Of a stretch of 57,870 bases of DNA, positions 43,194 through 52,376 are shown in pieces. The stretch is from contig CACPJP010000004.1 of NCBI GenBank assembly GCA_902634325.1, positions 1 through 57,870 on the forward strand. The letters run 5' to 3'. The DNA is from an uncultured Pelagibacteraceae bacterium. Its GTDB lineage: Bacteria > Pseudomonadota > Alphaproteobacteria > Pelagibacterales > Pelagibacteraceae. The notes under the pieces were generated by a model, which saw nothing but the letters and a program-made list of their open reading frames with translations, searched no databases and had not been told where the DNA came from. Each line of letters opens with the position of its first letter. Positions within the stretch are counted from its first letter, which is position 1. The translations under genes were made by a program, and so were the position numbers.

Positions 43194-44114
43194 TTAATTT
43201 TCTATCAAAGCATTTAAATGCATTTCTGTACTTTCTTTTAATGCATTCAAATCGTAACCGCCCTCTAAAATTGAAACTACTTTATTATTACTGCTTTTAT
43301 TTGCAACTTCTAAAGTCCTTTTTGTAATGTTGTAAAAATCTTTTGATTTTAATTTAAATTGTGCGAGAGGATCATCTTCGTGAGCATCAAATCCTGCTGA
43401 AAATAATACAAACTCTGGTTTAAATTCTTTAAGTTTTTTTAGAACATGTTCATAAGCGTTTAGATATTCTTCAGAATTTGTTCCGGCTGGCAAAGGTATA
43501 TTCAAAACATTGTTGTGTTTACCTTTCTCATTATTTGAACCACTCCCAGGATAGAAAGGATATTGATGGGTTGATATGTATAAGACTTTTTCATTTTCAT
43601 AAAAAATATCCTGAGTTCCATTTCCGTGATGAACATCAAAATCAATGATTGCAATTCTATTTAGTTTATATTTTTCAATAAGATAGTAGGCACCTACAGC
43701 TACGTTGTTATAAATACAAAACCCCATTGCCTTATCTTTTTTTGCGTGGTGTCCAGGTGGGCGTACGGCACAAAAAACATTTTTGAATTCTTTATTTTGT
43801 ACACTATCGATAGCAGTAATAATTGATCCAACCGCATCTGAGGCAGCTTTTTTACTACCAGGAGATACAATGGTGTCACCATCTAAAAAGAATAAGCCTT
43901 TTTTGGGAAAAGATTTTTCTACTTCATTTATATAATTTGAATTGTGAGTAATTTTTAAATATTTAGAATCAAACTCACCTGGTTTTTTCCAAGCTAGCTT
44001 TTTATTTTTTTTAAGATTTTCAATTACAACAGAAACTCGGTCAGCTCTCTCAGGATGACCTTGTCCTGTTTCATGATTTAAATAAGAGTCTGTAGTTATT
44101 ATTCCTGTTTTCAC
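43194..44114 (-). CDS. Histone deacetylase-family amidohydrolase
   Basis: Arginase/deacetylase-fold zinc enzyme of 306 aa. RPPGHHA (His122, His123) and DFDVHHGNGTQDIF (Asp160 and His162 bind zinc), then SAGFDAHEDDPLA (third ligand) and LEGGYD, match the HDAC/acetylpolyamine-amidohydrolase group. Bacterial members deacetylate polyamines, acetoin-linked proteins or other amides; the substrate here is unknown. The GTG start overlaps the dapE stop (GTGA), so it is translated with lysine-pathway genes. Confidence 0.92.
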   Translation of the reverse strand: MKTGIITTDSYLNHETGQGHPERADRVSVVIENLKKNKKLAWKKPGEFDSKYLKITHNSNYINEVEKSFPKKGLFFLDGDTIVSPGSKKAASDAVGSIITAIDSVQNKEFKNVFCAVRPPGHHAKKDKAMGFCIYNNVAVGAYYLIEKYKLNRIAIIDFDVHHGNGTQDIFYENEKVLYISTHQYPFYPGSGSNNEKGKHNNVLNIPLPAGTNSEEYLNAYEHVLKKLKEFKPEFVLFSAGFDAHEDDPLAQFKLKSKDFYNITKRTLEVANKSSNNKVVSILEGGYDLNALKESTEMHLNALIEN

Positions 44115-45250
44115 TTAAAATAATTTATCAAAATATTTTGATAAATTTTAGTTAATTTTTTTAAATCAGAAACTGATACACTTTCATCTACTTTGTGCAT
44201 AGTTTTGCCTACTAGACCGAATTCTAAGCAAGGAGCAATATTTCTTATAAATCTGGCATCAGATGTTCCGCCAGAAGTAGATAGTTTAGGTTTAATACCA
44301 GTAATTTTTTTAATGGTATTCTGAATCATGAAAGTAGTTTTGTTGGGTTTTGTTAAAAATGATTCACCCGAAACTTCATATTGTATTCTAAATTTGCATT
44401 TGGCTTTTTTAGTTAGAGATCTAAATATAGTATTTAATTTTCTTTTTAATGAACCAGACGAATGTTTATCGTTAAATCTTATATTAAATACAGCATGAGC
44501 CGATCCTGGAATTACATTATCAGCATGATTATTTATGTTAATTTTCGTTACTTCTAAATTTGAAGGTTGAAAATTTTTTGTTCCTCTATCTAATTTCAAT
44601 TCTTTTATTCTTTTTAGAATTTTAATCATTGTGTTCGAAGGATTATTGGCTCTATGAGGATAAGCCACATGACCTTGAGAACCAATTACTGTAAGTCTTC
44701 CAGTTATGCTTCCTCGTCTTCCAATCTTAATCATTTCTCCAAGCTTATTTTGATTGGTAGGCTCACCTACTAAACAGAAGTTAATTTTTTCTCTTTTTCT
44801 TTTTAAATATCTTACAACTCTTTTAGTCCCATTTATTGCTATGCCTTCTTCGTCTCCAGTAATTAATAGACTTATTGAGCCTTTAAATTTTTTATTTTGA
44901 GTTTTAAATTTGCTCACCGCTGCAACGAAACAAGCAATCGAGGCTTTCATATCGTTAGCACCTCGTCCAATTAACTTATTGTTTTTTACGACTGGCCTAA
45001 ATGGATTGACACTCCAATCATTTATATTTCCTGGAGGCACAACATCTGTGTGTCCAGCATAACAAAAGTTTGGTGAAGATTTTCCAAGTTTTGCATATAA
45101 ATTTTTAATATTTTTAAAATTTATTATTTTGCAGTTAAAGCCAAGAGAGCGTAAATTTTTTGCCAAAAGATTTATCGCCCCAGCATCTTTTGGTGTAATG
45201 CTAGGTTTACGAATCAATTCTTTGGCTAATTTTAATTCACTTATTGGCAT
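44111..45250 (-). CDS. dapE: Succinyl-diaminopimelate desuccinylase
   Basis: M20 metallopeptidase-fold enzyme of 379 aa in lysine and peptidoglycan precursor synthesis. CYAGHTDVVPPG and RGANDMKAS give the metal His and Asp, and TGDEEG the catalytic and bridging Glu. The dimerisation lid runs about residues 175-290, and STSGGTSDARF is near the C-terminus. It sits next to dapD, the enzyme making its substrate's precursor, six bases away. Confidence 0.97.
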   Translation of the reverse strand: MPISELKLAKELIRKPSITPKDAGAINLLAKNLRSLGFNCKIINFKNIKNLYAKLGKSSPNFCYAGHTDVVPPGNINDWSVNPFRPVVKNNKLIGRGANDMKASIACFVAAVSKFKTQNKKFKGSISLLITGDEEGIAINGTKRVVRYLKRKREKINFCLVGEPTNQNKLGEMIKIGRRGSITGRLTVIGSQGHVAYPHRANNPSNTMIKILKRIKELKLDRGTKNFQPSNLEVTKININNHADNVIPGSAHAVFNIRFNDKHSSGSLKRKLNTIFRSLTKKAKCKFRIQYEVSGESFLTKPNKTTFMIQNTIKKITGIKPKLSTSGGTSDARFIRNIAPCLEFGLVGKTMHKVDESVSVSDLKKLTKIYQNILINYFK

Positions 45251-45256
45251 GACTTA

Positions 45257-46081
45257 TTAGTCTCTCAATAAATCGTTGATTGAAGTTTTGCTTCTTGTTT
45301 TTTCGTCTACTTTTTTAACAATGACTACACAGTATAACGATGGTCCATTCGGATTATTTTTACTAGGCATAGATCCAGGTACTACAACAGAGTAGTCTGG
45401 AACTTTTCCATAATGAATTTGACCAGTAGCTCTATCAATAATTCTGGTCGAGGCTCCTATATAAACTCCCATTGATAATACTGATCCCTTTCCAATAATA
45501 ACACCTTCAGCAATTTCTGCTCGTGCTCCAATAAAACAATTATCTTCGATTATTGTTGGGTTAGCTTGCATTGGCTCCAAAACTCCACCAATTCCAGCTC
45601 CACCTGATATATGACAATTTTTTCCAATTTGTGCGCAAGATCCTACCGAAGCCCAAGTATCGATCATACTTCCTTGATCTACATAAGCTCCAACATTTAC
45701 AAACGAAGGCATCAAAACAACATTTTTGGCAATGAACGCTCCTTTTCTTATTACTCCATTTGGAACGTATCTAAATCCAGCCTTCTTTATTTTTTTTTCG
45801 CTCCATCCCCGAGTTTTTCCATCAATCTTATCGTACCAAGTTGAATAGGGACCCATAGAAGCTTTCATCTTATTAACCCTAAAACTTAGCAAAATTGCTT
45901 TTTTGATCCACTGGTTGACCTGCCATGTATCACCTTTTTTTTCAGCAACTCGTATTTTTCCTGCATCCAACAAATCAATTGTTTCTTTAATCAATTTATT
46001 TAATTTTTTATCAGATTTACTAATTTTATCTTTATTAGAAAAAGCTTCATTTATTGATTTTTCAATTTTTTCTAAGTTCAT
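45257..46081 (-). CDS. dapD: Tetrahydrodipicolinate N-succinyltransferase
   Basis: Enzyme of 274 aa with a left-handed beta-helix built from hexapeptide repeats (about residues 105-225, e.g. [19 protein letters not shown]). [24 protein letters not shown] is the active-site stretch. It succinylates tetrahydrodipicolinate with succinyl-CoA. Its ATG overlaps the 3' end of the HAD gene by 20 bases. It works with DapE downstream. Confidence 0.98.
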   Translation of the reverse strand: MNLEKIEKSINEAFSNKDKISKSDKKLNKLIKETIDLLDAGKIRVAEKKGDTWQVNQWIKKAILLSFRVNKMKASMGPYSTWYDKIDGKTRGWSEKKIKKAGFRYVPNGVIRKGAFIAKNVVLMPSFVNVGAYVDQGSMIDTWASVGSCAQIGKNCHISGGAGIGGVLEPMQANPTIIEDNCFIGARAEIAEGVIIGKGSVLSMGVYIGASTRIIDRATGQIHYGKVPDYSVVVPGSMPSKNNPNGPSLYCVVIVKKVDEKTRSKTSINDLLRD

Positions 46082-46733
46082 TAACTTCCTTTAAAAACTT
46101 TGTTAAATTTTCAACTCTATAATTTATAAAATTTTCGTTAGAAAATTCCGCTGCCCAAGGTTCTTTGTTTTTAATCCAAACAGTTTTCATCCCTAGTTCA
46201 TATGCCGGTTTTAAATTTCTAGCGATATCCTCTACTAATATACAATATTGTGGCTCAATTTTGTATTTATCAATCAATCTTTTATAGCTTTCGATTGCCG
46301 GTTTAGGCACAAAATTCGAATCTACAATGTCAAAAATTCCATCAAATAGCTTACTAATACCTATTCTTTTGGTGACATTTTCTGCATGAGCTCTAGATCC
46401 ATTGGTAAAAATTATTTTTTTATCTGTTATTCTACTTAGCTCTTGTTCCAAAGCTTTATCATTTTTCAAAAAATTTAAATCAACATCATGTACGAAATCC
46501 AAGAATTCTTGTGCATCGATTTTATGATTTTTGATCATTCCGTTTAGTGTTGTGTTATATTCGTGGAAATAGTTTTTTTGAATTTTTTTTGCTTCTTCAA
46601 TACTTACATTGAGTTTATTAGAAATATATTTGGACATTTTTTTATCTACTTGATCAAAAACTTTGGTGTCACCTGAATAGAGAGTGTTATCTAGATCGAA
46701 TATCCAGTATTTGATATTTATGAGTTCTTTCAT
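46062..46733 (-). CDS. HAD-family pyrimidine 5'-nucleotidase-like phosphatase
   Basis: HAD hydrolase of 223 aa with an alpha-helical cap. Motif I is FDLDNTLY (nucleophile Asp14 or so), motif II IFTNGS, motif III Lys in VPKPAIESY, and motif [14 protein letters not shown]. The set is that of the SDT1/phm8 pyrimidine-5'-nucleotidase group. It lies between argB and dapD, as in many alphaproteobacteria. The ATG overlaps the argB stop (ATGA). Confidence 0.9.
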   Translation of the reverse strand: MKELINIKYWIFDLDNTLYSGDTKVFDQVDKKMSKYISNKLNVSIEEAKKIQKNYFHEYNTTLNGMIKNHKIDAQEFLDFVHDVDLNFLKNDKALEQELSRITDKKIIFTNGSRAHAENVTKRIGISKLFDGIFDIVDSNFVPKPAIESYKRLIDKYKIEPQYCILVEDIARNLKPAYELGMKTVWIKNKEPWAAEFSNENFINYRVENLTKFLKEVNELRKN

Positions 46734-47599
46734 TTTCTTATTAGGGTGCCAGCACCTTTATCTGAGAAAATCTCTTTCAAGATAGAGTGAGGTTTTCTCC
46801 CATCAAGTATAACGACACCCCTTACTCCATTTTCAACTGCATCAATACAATTTTTTATTTTTGGTAGCATGCCCCCTTGAACAATCTTCAAATTTACTAA
46901 ATTCTCCATATCATAAGGTTTTATTTCCGATATTAAATTTTTTCTGTCATCGTAAACCCCCTCAACATTAGTCATCAACAAAAGTCTTCTAGATTTTAAT
47001 TTTTTTGCTATAGCGCTAGCAGCAGTATCTCCATTTATATTGTATGTTTGATTATTTTTGTCCAAACCCAACGGTGCTACTATAGGTATTTGATTTTGAC
47101 TAATTATATCCTTAATAGTATCTGAATTAATTTTATCTGGTACACCCACAAAACCTAGTTCCTTTTTATCTGGAATTACATTAATTACATTATTGATTTT
47201 AGAATTTATTGAGATTGCTTTTAAGCCTTTTTTATTTAAAGAGCTTACGATATCATTATTAAAATCAATCAATACTTCTTCAACAATCTTGATTACTTTT
47301 TCATCTGTCACTCTTAAACCGTTTATAAATTTTGTTTCAATATTTTCTTTTTTTAGTTCCCTCTCTATTCTTGGGCCTCCTCCGTGTACAACTATAATTG
47401 AAAGACCTAGTTTATTTAATATGCTTATATCATCTATAAAATTATTAAATATCTTTCTATCTATTAAAACGTTACCGCCATATTTAATAACTATTAAGTC
47501 TTCCTTATATTTTTTAATATACTTTGGTACGTTCTCAATATCTGGTATTTCCTTAGGCCAAATTTTTTTTATTTCGTCTAAACTTTTTTCCTTGGACAT
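46730..47599 (-). CDS. argB: Acetylglutamate kinase
   Basis: Amino-acid-kinase fold of 289 aa; second step of arginine synthesis. VIKYGGNVLID is the N-terminal Lys/Gly ATP loop, VVHGGGPRIE the glutamate-binding loop, and VQGGMLPKI the C-terminal signature. It starts three bases after the yidC stop. In many alphaproteobacteria engB lies between yidC and argB; here it is absent. Confidence 0.97.
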   Translation of the reverse strand: MSKEKSLDEIKKIWPKEIPDIENVPKYIKKYKEDLIVIKYGGNVLIDRKIFNNFIDDISILNKLGLSIIVVHGGGPRIERELKKENIETKFINGLRVTDEKVIKIVEEVLIDFNNDIVSSLNKKGLKAISINSKINNVINVIPDKKELGFVGVPDKINSDTIKDIISQNQIPIVAPLGLDKNNQTYNINGDTAASAIAKKLKSRRLLLMTNVEGVYDDRKNLISEIKPYDMENLVNLKIVQGGMLPKIKNCIDAVENGVRGVVILDGRKPHSILKEIFSDKGAGTLIRK

Positions 47600-47602
47600 T
47601 TA

Positions 47603-49312
47603 TTATTTAGTTTTGACCGTTGTTGTTCTCATTATCACCCACTGTTGAGCAATTGTTAGAACGTTATTGATTGTCCAGTAAACAACTAAGCCCGCAGGAA
47701 ACGGAGCTAAAATTATTGTTAAGAAAAGCGGAAAGAACATAAATATTTTTGCCTGAACAGGATCCGGGGGTGTTGGATTTAGTTTTTGTTGTAAATACAT
47801 GGTTGCCCCCATCATTATTGGCCAAGCGCCGATAATTAAAAACGATGGAGGATCCCAAGGAATTAGACCAAAAATATTAAAAATTGAGGTTGGATCTTGT
47901 GCGGACAAATCTTTTATCCACCCAAAGAATGGCTGATGTCTCATTTCTAAAGAAATCAGAAGCATTTTGTAAATTGCAAAGAAGAAAGGTATCTGTATTA
48001 AAATTGGCAAGCAACCAGACAATGGATTAACTTTTTCTCTTTTATAAAGAGACATCATTTCTTGTTGAAGTTTTACTTTGTCACCTTTGTGTAATTCTTT
48101 TAATCTTAATAACTCTGGTTGCAAAATTTTCATTTTTGCCATTGATCTAAAAGAGTAGTTTGCTAAAGGAAAGAACAACAATCTTACAGCCGCTGTAACT
48201 AAAATTATAGCTATTCCAAAATTTTTAGTAAGTTCAAATAGATAGTTTATTATGAAAAATAATGGTTTTGTTAAAAAGTAGAGCCAACCCCAATCAATAG
48301 TTAAATCAAATTTATTAATAGCCTCCGACTCCGCATATCCATCAATGGTTTTTACCTCTTTAGCTGCAACAAAAACTTTTGTTCCAGATGTCTTTGACGA
48401 AGATGGCTGAACCACAACTGGTTTATTTAGTATGTAGTTTGCTTTAAAACTTTTAGATTTGTAAACAAATTCTCCTCTAAAAGATTGGTCTTTTTCTGGA
48501 ACCAATGCAGTTATCCAAAACTTATCTGTTATACCTAACCAGCCACTCTCTGCATTGTGCTCTTTTTTTTTGTCTTTAATATCATCATAATCATATTCTT
48601 TAAGATCTTCGTTAAAGACTCCAATAAAACCATCATGCAATATCAGGGTTCCAGACATAGATCCTGCTTCAAGAACCGGCTTTTGATTTCTAGTTATTTG
48701 TGCATAAGGATATAATTCTACTGTTCCACTAGATTTATTTTGAATTTCCTGAGTTATCCTAAACAAAAATTTATCGTCTACTTCAATTTTTTTTTTGAAT
48801 ACTAATCCTGATTTATTGTTCCACTCTATAATTACAGGACTTCCTGCTGATAATTTGCTATTGCCTTTAACTTTCCATAGTGTGTCCCTATTAGGGAGAG
48901 CGATGCTCTCAATATTGCTAGCAGCCCATCCAGTTTCAATAAAATAACCTTCTTTTGTTTCTTCGGGATTTAGATATGTTACTTTTTTATCAGATCCAAG
49001 TGTTTCATTATACTTTTTAAAAGTAATATCATCTATCAAAGCTCCTTTAAGCGAAATTGAACCTATTATGCTTGAATTTTCGAAACTTATTCTCTTCGTA
49101 GACTTGATAGCATCTTTTCTAGAAACAACACTTGTATCTTTCTTCTCAACATTAACATTCGGAGCATCAGGGCTTTGAGTATCTTTTTGATAACTCTCAT
49201 TTTGCTCCAATTTTTTTTGCTCTTCAATTTTTGGTGTTTCAAAAATTACAGACCAACCAAATAGAACAGCAAATGATAAAGCTATTGCAAAAATTACGTT
49301 TCTAAAATCCAT
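47603..49312 (-). CDS. yidC: Membrane protein insertase YidC
   Basis: Inner-membrane insertase of 569 aa, the gram-negative form with an N-terminal anchor (residues 5-22), a large periplasmic beta-sandwich (about 60-345) and five C-terminal spans. NFGIAIILVTAAVRLLFFPL holds the conserved hydrophilic-groove Arg, and PIMMGATMYLQQKLNP is a later conserved stretch. It inserts small membrane proteins alone or with Sec. It starts directly after yidD. Confidence 0.98.
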   Translation of the reverse strand: MDFRNVIFAIALSFAVLFGWSVIFETPKIEEQKKLEQNESYQKDTQSPDAPNVNVEKKDTSVVSRKDAIKSTKRISFENSSIIGSISLKGALIDDITFKKYNETLGSDKKVTYLNPEETKEGYFIETGWAASNIESIALPNRDTLWKVKGNSKLSAGSPVIIEWNNKSGLVFKKKIEVDDKFLFRITQEIQNKSSGTVELYPYAQITRNQKPVLEAGSMSGTLILHDGFIGVFNEDLKEYDYDDIKDKKKEHNAESGWLGITDKFWITALVPEKDQSFRGEFVYKSKSFKANYILNKPVVVQPSSSKTSGTKVFVAAKEVKTIDGYAESEAINKFDLTIDWGWLYFLTKPLFFIINYLFELTKNFGIAIILVTAAVRLLFFPLANYSFRSMAKMKILQPELLRLKELHKGDKVKLQQEMMSLYKREKVNPLSGCLPILIQIPFFFAIYKMLLISLEMRHQPFFGWIKDLSAQDPTSIFNIFGLIPWDPPSFLIIGAWPIMMGATMYLQQKLNPTPPDPVQAKIFMFFPLFLTIILAPFPAGLVVYWTINNVLTIAQQWVIMRTTTVKTK

Positions 49313-49570
49313 TTAATATTTTTTTTTCAGATTTTCTTTCTTTGGAACTAAATCTATACCTGAACTACCTCCTAAAATTTTTACGGGATGACATTTGGCT
49401 ATTCTTTTAAAACCTAAATAAGAACCTTTAATTGGCCCGTAAGTTTCTAAGCACTCAATAAAATATTCTGAACATGATGGAAGAAATCTGCAATTTTGTC
49501 CAAAAATTGGGGATAAAAAGAATTTATAAAACTTTATAAGGCCTATTGTTAGATAGTTAATACTTTTCAT
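49313..49570 (-). CDS. yidD: Membrane-insertion efficiency factor YidD
   Basis: Small 85-aa protein with the full YidD signature: YKFFLSPIFGQNCRFLPSCSEY, then GPIKGSYLGFKRIAKCHP, with three conserved Cys. It assists YidC-mediated insertion at the membrane. It is coupled at both ends: ATGA overlap with rnpA upstream, and directly adjoining yidC downstream. Confidence 0.97.
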   Translation of the reverse strand: MKSINYLTIGLIKFYKFFLSPIFGQNCRFLPSCSEYFIECLETYGPIKGSYLGFKRIAKCHPVKILGGSSGIDLVPKKENLKKKY

Positions 49571-49929
49571 AATTTTGCACCATCCATTCTTTTAAAACTT
49601 TTTTTCATCTTTTCAAACAATGAATCGTGATGTTCTTTATATGCCTTTTCTTTACCAAAAATTATATATGTATAGTTTAAATTGATTAGACTATTCATTT
49701 TTAATAGTTTTTGCACAATCGATTTTAATTTTCTTTTAATTCTATTTCTCTTTACAGCATTACCAATTTTTTTTTTCATTATAAAACTTATATATAGTTT
49801 TTTAGCTTCCTTTGTTTTTTTGATAAAATTTTTTGTACGATATATAGTAAATAAATCGCTATTAATCACTCTATGTTTCAATACTGTTTGAAAATGTGAG
49901 CTTTTTTTTAAACTTTCAAGCTTTGTCAT
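49567..49929 (-). CDS. rnpA: Ribonuclease P protein component
   Basis: RnpA of 120 aa, which helps the P RNA trim tRNA 5' ends. The RNR motif is seen as KKKIGNAVKRNRIKRKLK. I choose the ATG at 49929, giving MTKLESLKKSSHF, seven bases after the rpmH stop. The longer open frame up to 50025 reads through rpmH in another frame and should not be used. Confidence 0.94.
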   Translation of the reverse strand: MTKLESLKKSSHFQTVLKHRVINSDLFTIYRTKNFIKKTKEAKKLYISFIMKKKIGNAVKRNRIKRKLKSIVQKLLKMNSLINLNYTYIIFGKEKAYKEHHDSLFEKMKKSFKRMDGAKL

Positions 49930-49936
49930 TATTCGC

Positions 49937-50071
49937 TTAAGTCGAAAGTCTTTTCCGGCCTTTTGATCTCCTTCTTGACAAAAGTTTTCTCCCAGCCCTT
50001 GTTGACATTCTAGATCTAAAACCATGCCTTCTTTTTCTGACCAGTTTACTTGGTTGGTAGGTTCTCTTCAT
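49937..50071 (-). CDS. rpmH: 50S ribosomal protein L34
   Basis: The 44-aa L34 reads [18 protein letters not shown], then [20 protein letters not shown], an essentially universal sequence. ATG at 50071, TAA at 49937-49939. It is very basic, as expected for an rRNA-binding protein. First gene of the rpmH-rnpA-yidD-yidC run. Confidence 0.97.
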   Translation of the reverse strand: MKRTYQPSKLVRKRRHGFRSRMSTRAGRKLLSRRRSKGRKRLST

Positions 50072-50149
50072 AAGATTTCTTTGGTTCCTATTAAATTTTT
50101 CGATATTTATAGGGAATAAGACTGTATAAGTACAGTTAAAAGTTAATTT

Positions 50150-50875
50150 ATGAATATAACTTCTGTAAAATTAAAACTAATAATTGCTACAGTTTATTTG
50201 TCTTTGCTTTTTATAGGTCTTTATTTTTTATTTTCTGCAGTCGACCTTAAAGATTTAACTAGTTATGATTTTATAAGGTTAAACAAAGATATAATTTTAC
50301 AATATAAAGAAGAGAATTTTTTATTTTTAACAATAACCTTTTTCATTTTTTGTATAGCGTGGGTGTTGCTTTTGGGTTTTGCTGTGCCACTTCTAATATT
50401 TGCTGGTTTTGTTTTTGGAAAATGGTGGGGAATATTTATAGCAATTTTAGCTACAAGCATAGGCGCTACATTTTTATACATTTTAGCGGGAGTATTTTTT
50501 AGAAAATTCATTGAAGAAAAATTGGCACCAAAATTTTCCAAACTCAGAGAGTTTTTTAATAAAAACGATATTGTTTATTTTACGTGCTTCCGTTTTATTG
50601 GGGGAGGAGGAGTTCCATATGCTGTACAAAATGTACTTCCAGTTTTGTTCAATATGACTACAAGAAATTATTTTATAGCAACAGTAGTTGGTAGTTTGCC
50701 TTCTATGTTTGTTACAGTAGCCATTGGTTCTGGTATTGAAAAAGTTATAGATGAGAATGCACAACTTAATGCCATGAAAGTAATAACTTCTCCAGATATT
50801 TATTTACCTGTAGCTGGATTTTTTGTTATTTTAATATTAGCTTTCATTTTAAAAAAAATTTTTTTTAAAAAATAG
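50150..50875 (+). CDS. TVP38/TMEM64 (DedA-like) membrane protein
   Basis: Integral protein of 241 aa with about six hydrophobic segments. [38 protein letters not shown] and [22 protein letters not shown] are typical of the SNARE-associated/TVP38 group. Relatives act in lipid scrambling or membrane homeostasis; the precise role here is unknown. It is divergent from rpmH and ends two bases before the TPR glycosyltransferase. Confidence 0.87.
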   Translation: MNITSVKLKLIIATVYLSLLFIGLYFLFSAVDLKDLTSYDFIRLNKDIILQYKEENFLFLTITFFIFCIAWVLLLGFAVPLLIFAGFVFGKWWGIFIAILATSIGATFLYILAGVFFRKFIEEKLAPKFSKLREFFNKNDIVYFTCFRFIGGGGVPYAVQNVLPVLFNMTTRNYFIATVVGSLPSMFVTVAIGSGIEKVIDENAQLNAMKVITSPDIYLPVAGFFVILILAFILKKIFFKK

Positions 50876-50877
50876 TT

Positions 50878-52341
50878 GTGTCAGAAGATATTTTTAAATC
50901 CGCAGTTGTTCACCATAGCAAAAAGAATTTTTTAAAAGCCAAAGAATTATACGAAAGTCTTTTAAAAACAAATTCTGAAAATTTAGCCATACTTCAAAAC
51001 TATGCTTCTTTATTGTCTCAAATTAAAGAATATAAAAAGGCGGAGGATACATTTAAAAAATGTTTAAATATAAAGCCAAAAGATCCTTTGCTTTTATATA
51101 ACTATGGAAAGCTTTTTCATGATCAAAAAGTTTATGAAAAGGCTATAAGATTTTATAATAAATCATTTGAATTAAACCCAAAAAACGATATGAGCCAATA
51201 CAATATCGGAAATATTTATTTGACCCAGGGCAAATTAGAGAGTGCAATCGAAAATTTTAAAAGGGCAGTAAAAATAAATCCTTCAAATTTTTTAGCATAT
51301 AACAATATTGGACTCTCATTTAAAAAATTGGGGAAATTTGATGAATCTTTAAAATTTTATAAAAAGGCAATTGATATAAACAAGGACTATGTAGAAGGAC
51401 ACGTTAATTATAGCACTATGCTCCTAACAGTAAACAAGCTAGATTTAGGTTTTGAAGAATATGAGTGGAGGAAAAAAAGTAAAATTTTTTCTGCTTATTT
51501 AAATTACTCTAAATTGAATTTAAAAACGCCAATTTGGAAAGGAGAAAAATTAGATAAAAAAACTATTCTAATATTTTCTGAGCAAGGTATTGGAGATTTA
51601 ATTCAATTTTCCCGGTATCTTTTTCTTTTGATAGACACATACGAATGTAAAGTAATTTTCAGACTAAAACAGAACCTATCTCATTTCTTTGACAAAAATA
51701 GATTTGAAATTATTACAGAAGCTCAAAAAATCCCACAACATGATTATCATAATCACTTAGCAAGTCTTCCAGGCATATTTTACCAAAAAAACAAAAGTTT
51801 TCCAAAGACAGTCAACTTCATAAGAGGAAATGAAAAAATAACCCAAAAATGGCATGATACTTTAAGTAAATACAAAGGATTAAAAATTGGAATAAATAAT
51901 ACCGCATCATCAGATATGACTGGAAGCAGAATTATTCCTCTTGAAAATTTTAAAATTTTAACAAGTTTAAAAAATATAAATTTTTTTCTTATTCAAAAGG
52001 ATTTTAATAAAAATAAAATGAAAATAATTAATAAAAATTCTAATGTTAATTATTTTGAAAACATGGATAAATCCGTAAAACCATTTGAAGATACAATTGG
52101 TATAGTTAAAAATTTAGATTTGGTAATAACTGCGGACACTTCTTTAGGTCATTTGTCAGCAACCTTAGGAAAGCCTACATGGATTGTTCTTTCCCTTGTT
52201 AGTGATTGGAGATGGTTTAACCAAGATAAAAAATCAATTTGGTATGAAAATGTTTTGTTGTATAGACAAAAAAAGATTGGTGATTGGGATAAGGTTTTTA
52301 AGCTTATCAGCAAAGATTTAGAAAAAAAATTTATAAATTGA
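50878..52341 (+). CDS. TPR-repeat glycosyltransferase-like protein
   Basis: Protein of 487 aa. The N-terminal 180 or so residues form tetratricopeptide repeats (e.g. LLLYNYGKLFHDQKVYEKA, SQYNIGNIYLTQGKLESA). The C-terminal half has a GT-B-like domain ending LDLVITADTSLGHLSATLGKPTW, similar to heptosyltransferase/GT9-type folds. The start is a GTG right after the TVP38 stop. Such fusions glycosylate proteins or surface polymers. It heads the 50878-56388 cassette. Confidence 0.82.
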   Translation: MSEDIFKSAVVHHSKKNFLKAKELYESLLKTNSENLAILQNYASLLSQIKEYKKAEDTFKKCLNIKPKDPLLLYNYGKLFHDQKVYEKAIRFYNKSFELNPKNDMSQYNIGNIYLTQGKLESAIENFKRAVKINPSNFLAYNNIGLSFKKLGKFDESLKFYKKAIDINKDYVEGHVNYSTMLLTVNKLDLGFEEYEWRKKSKIFSAYLNYSKLNLKTPIWKGEKLDKKTILIFSEQGIGDLIQFSRYLFLLIDTYECKVIFRLKQNLSHFFDKNRFEIITEAQKIPQHDYHNHLASLPGIFYQKNKSFPKTVNFIRGNEKITQKWHDTLSKYKGLKIGINNTASSDMTGSRIIPLENFKILTSLKNINFFLIQKDFNKNKMKIINKNSNVNYFENMDKSVKPFEDTIGIVKNLDLVITADTSLGHLSATLGKPTWIVLSLVSDWRWFNQDKKSIWYENVLLYRQKKIGDWDKVFKLISKDLEKKFIN

Positions 52342-52376
52342 ACGAAAGCAAATATTTGTCTAATCTTTAAAAGAAA

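Noticed and set aside
49930-50025. Longer N-terminus for rnpA
   Set aside because: This part lies inside rpmH in another frame; the ATG at 49929 gives a normal RnpA N-terminus.
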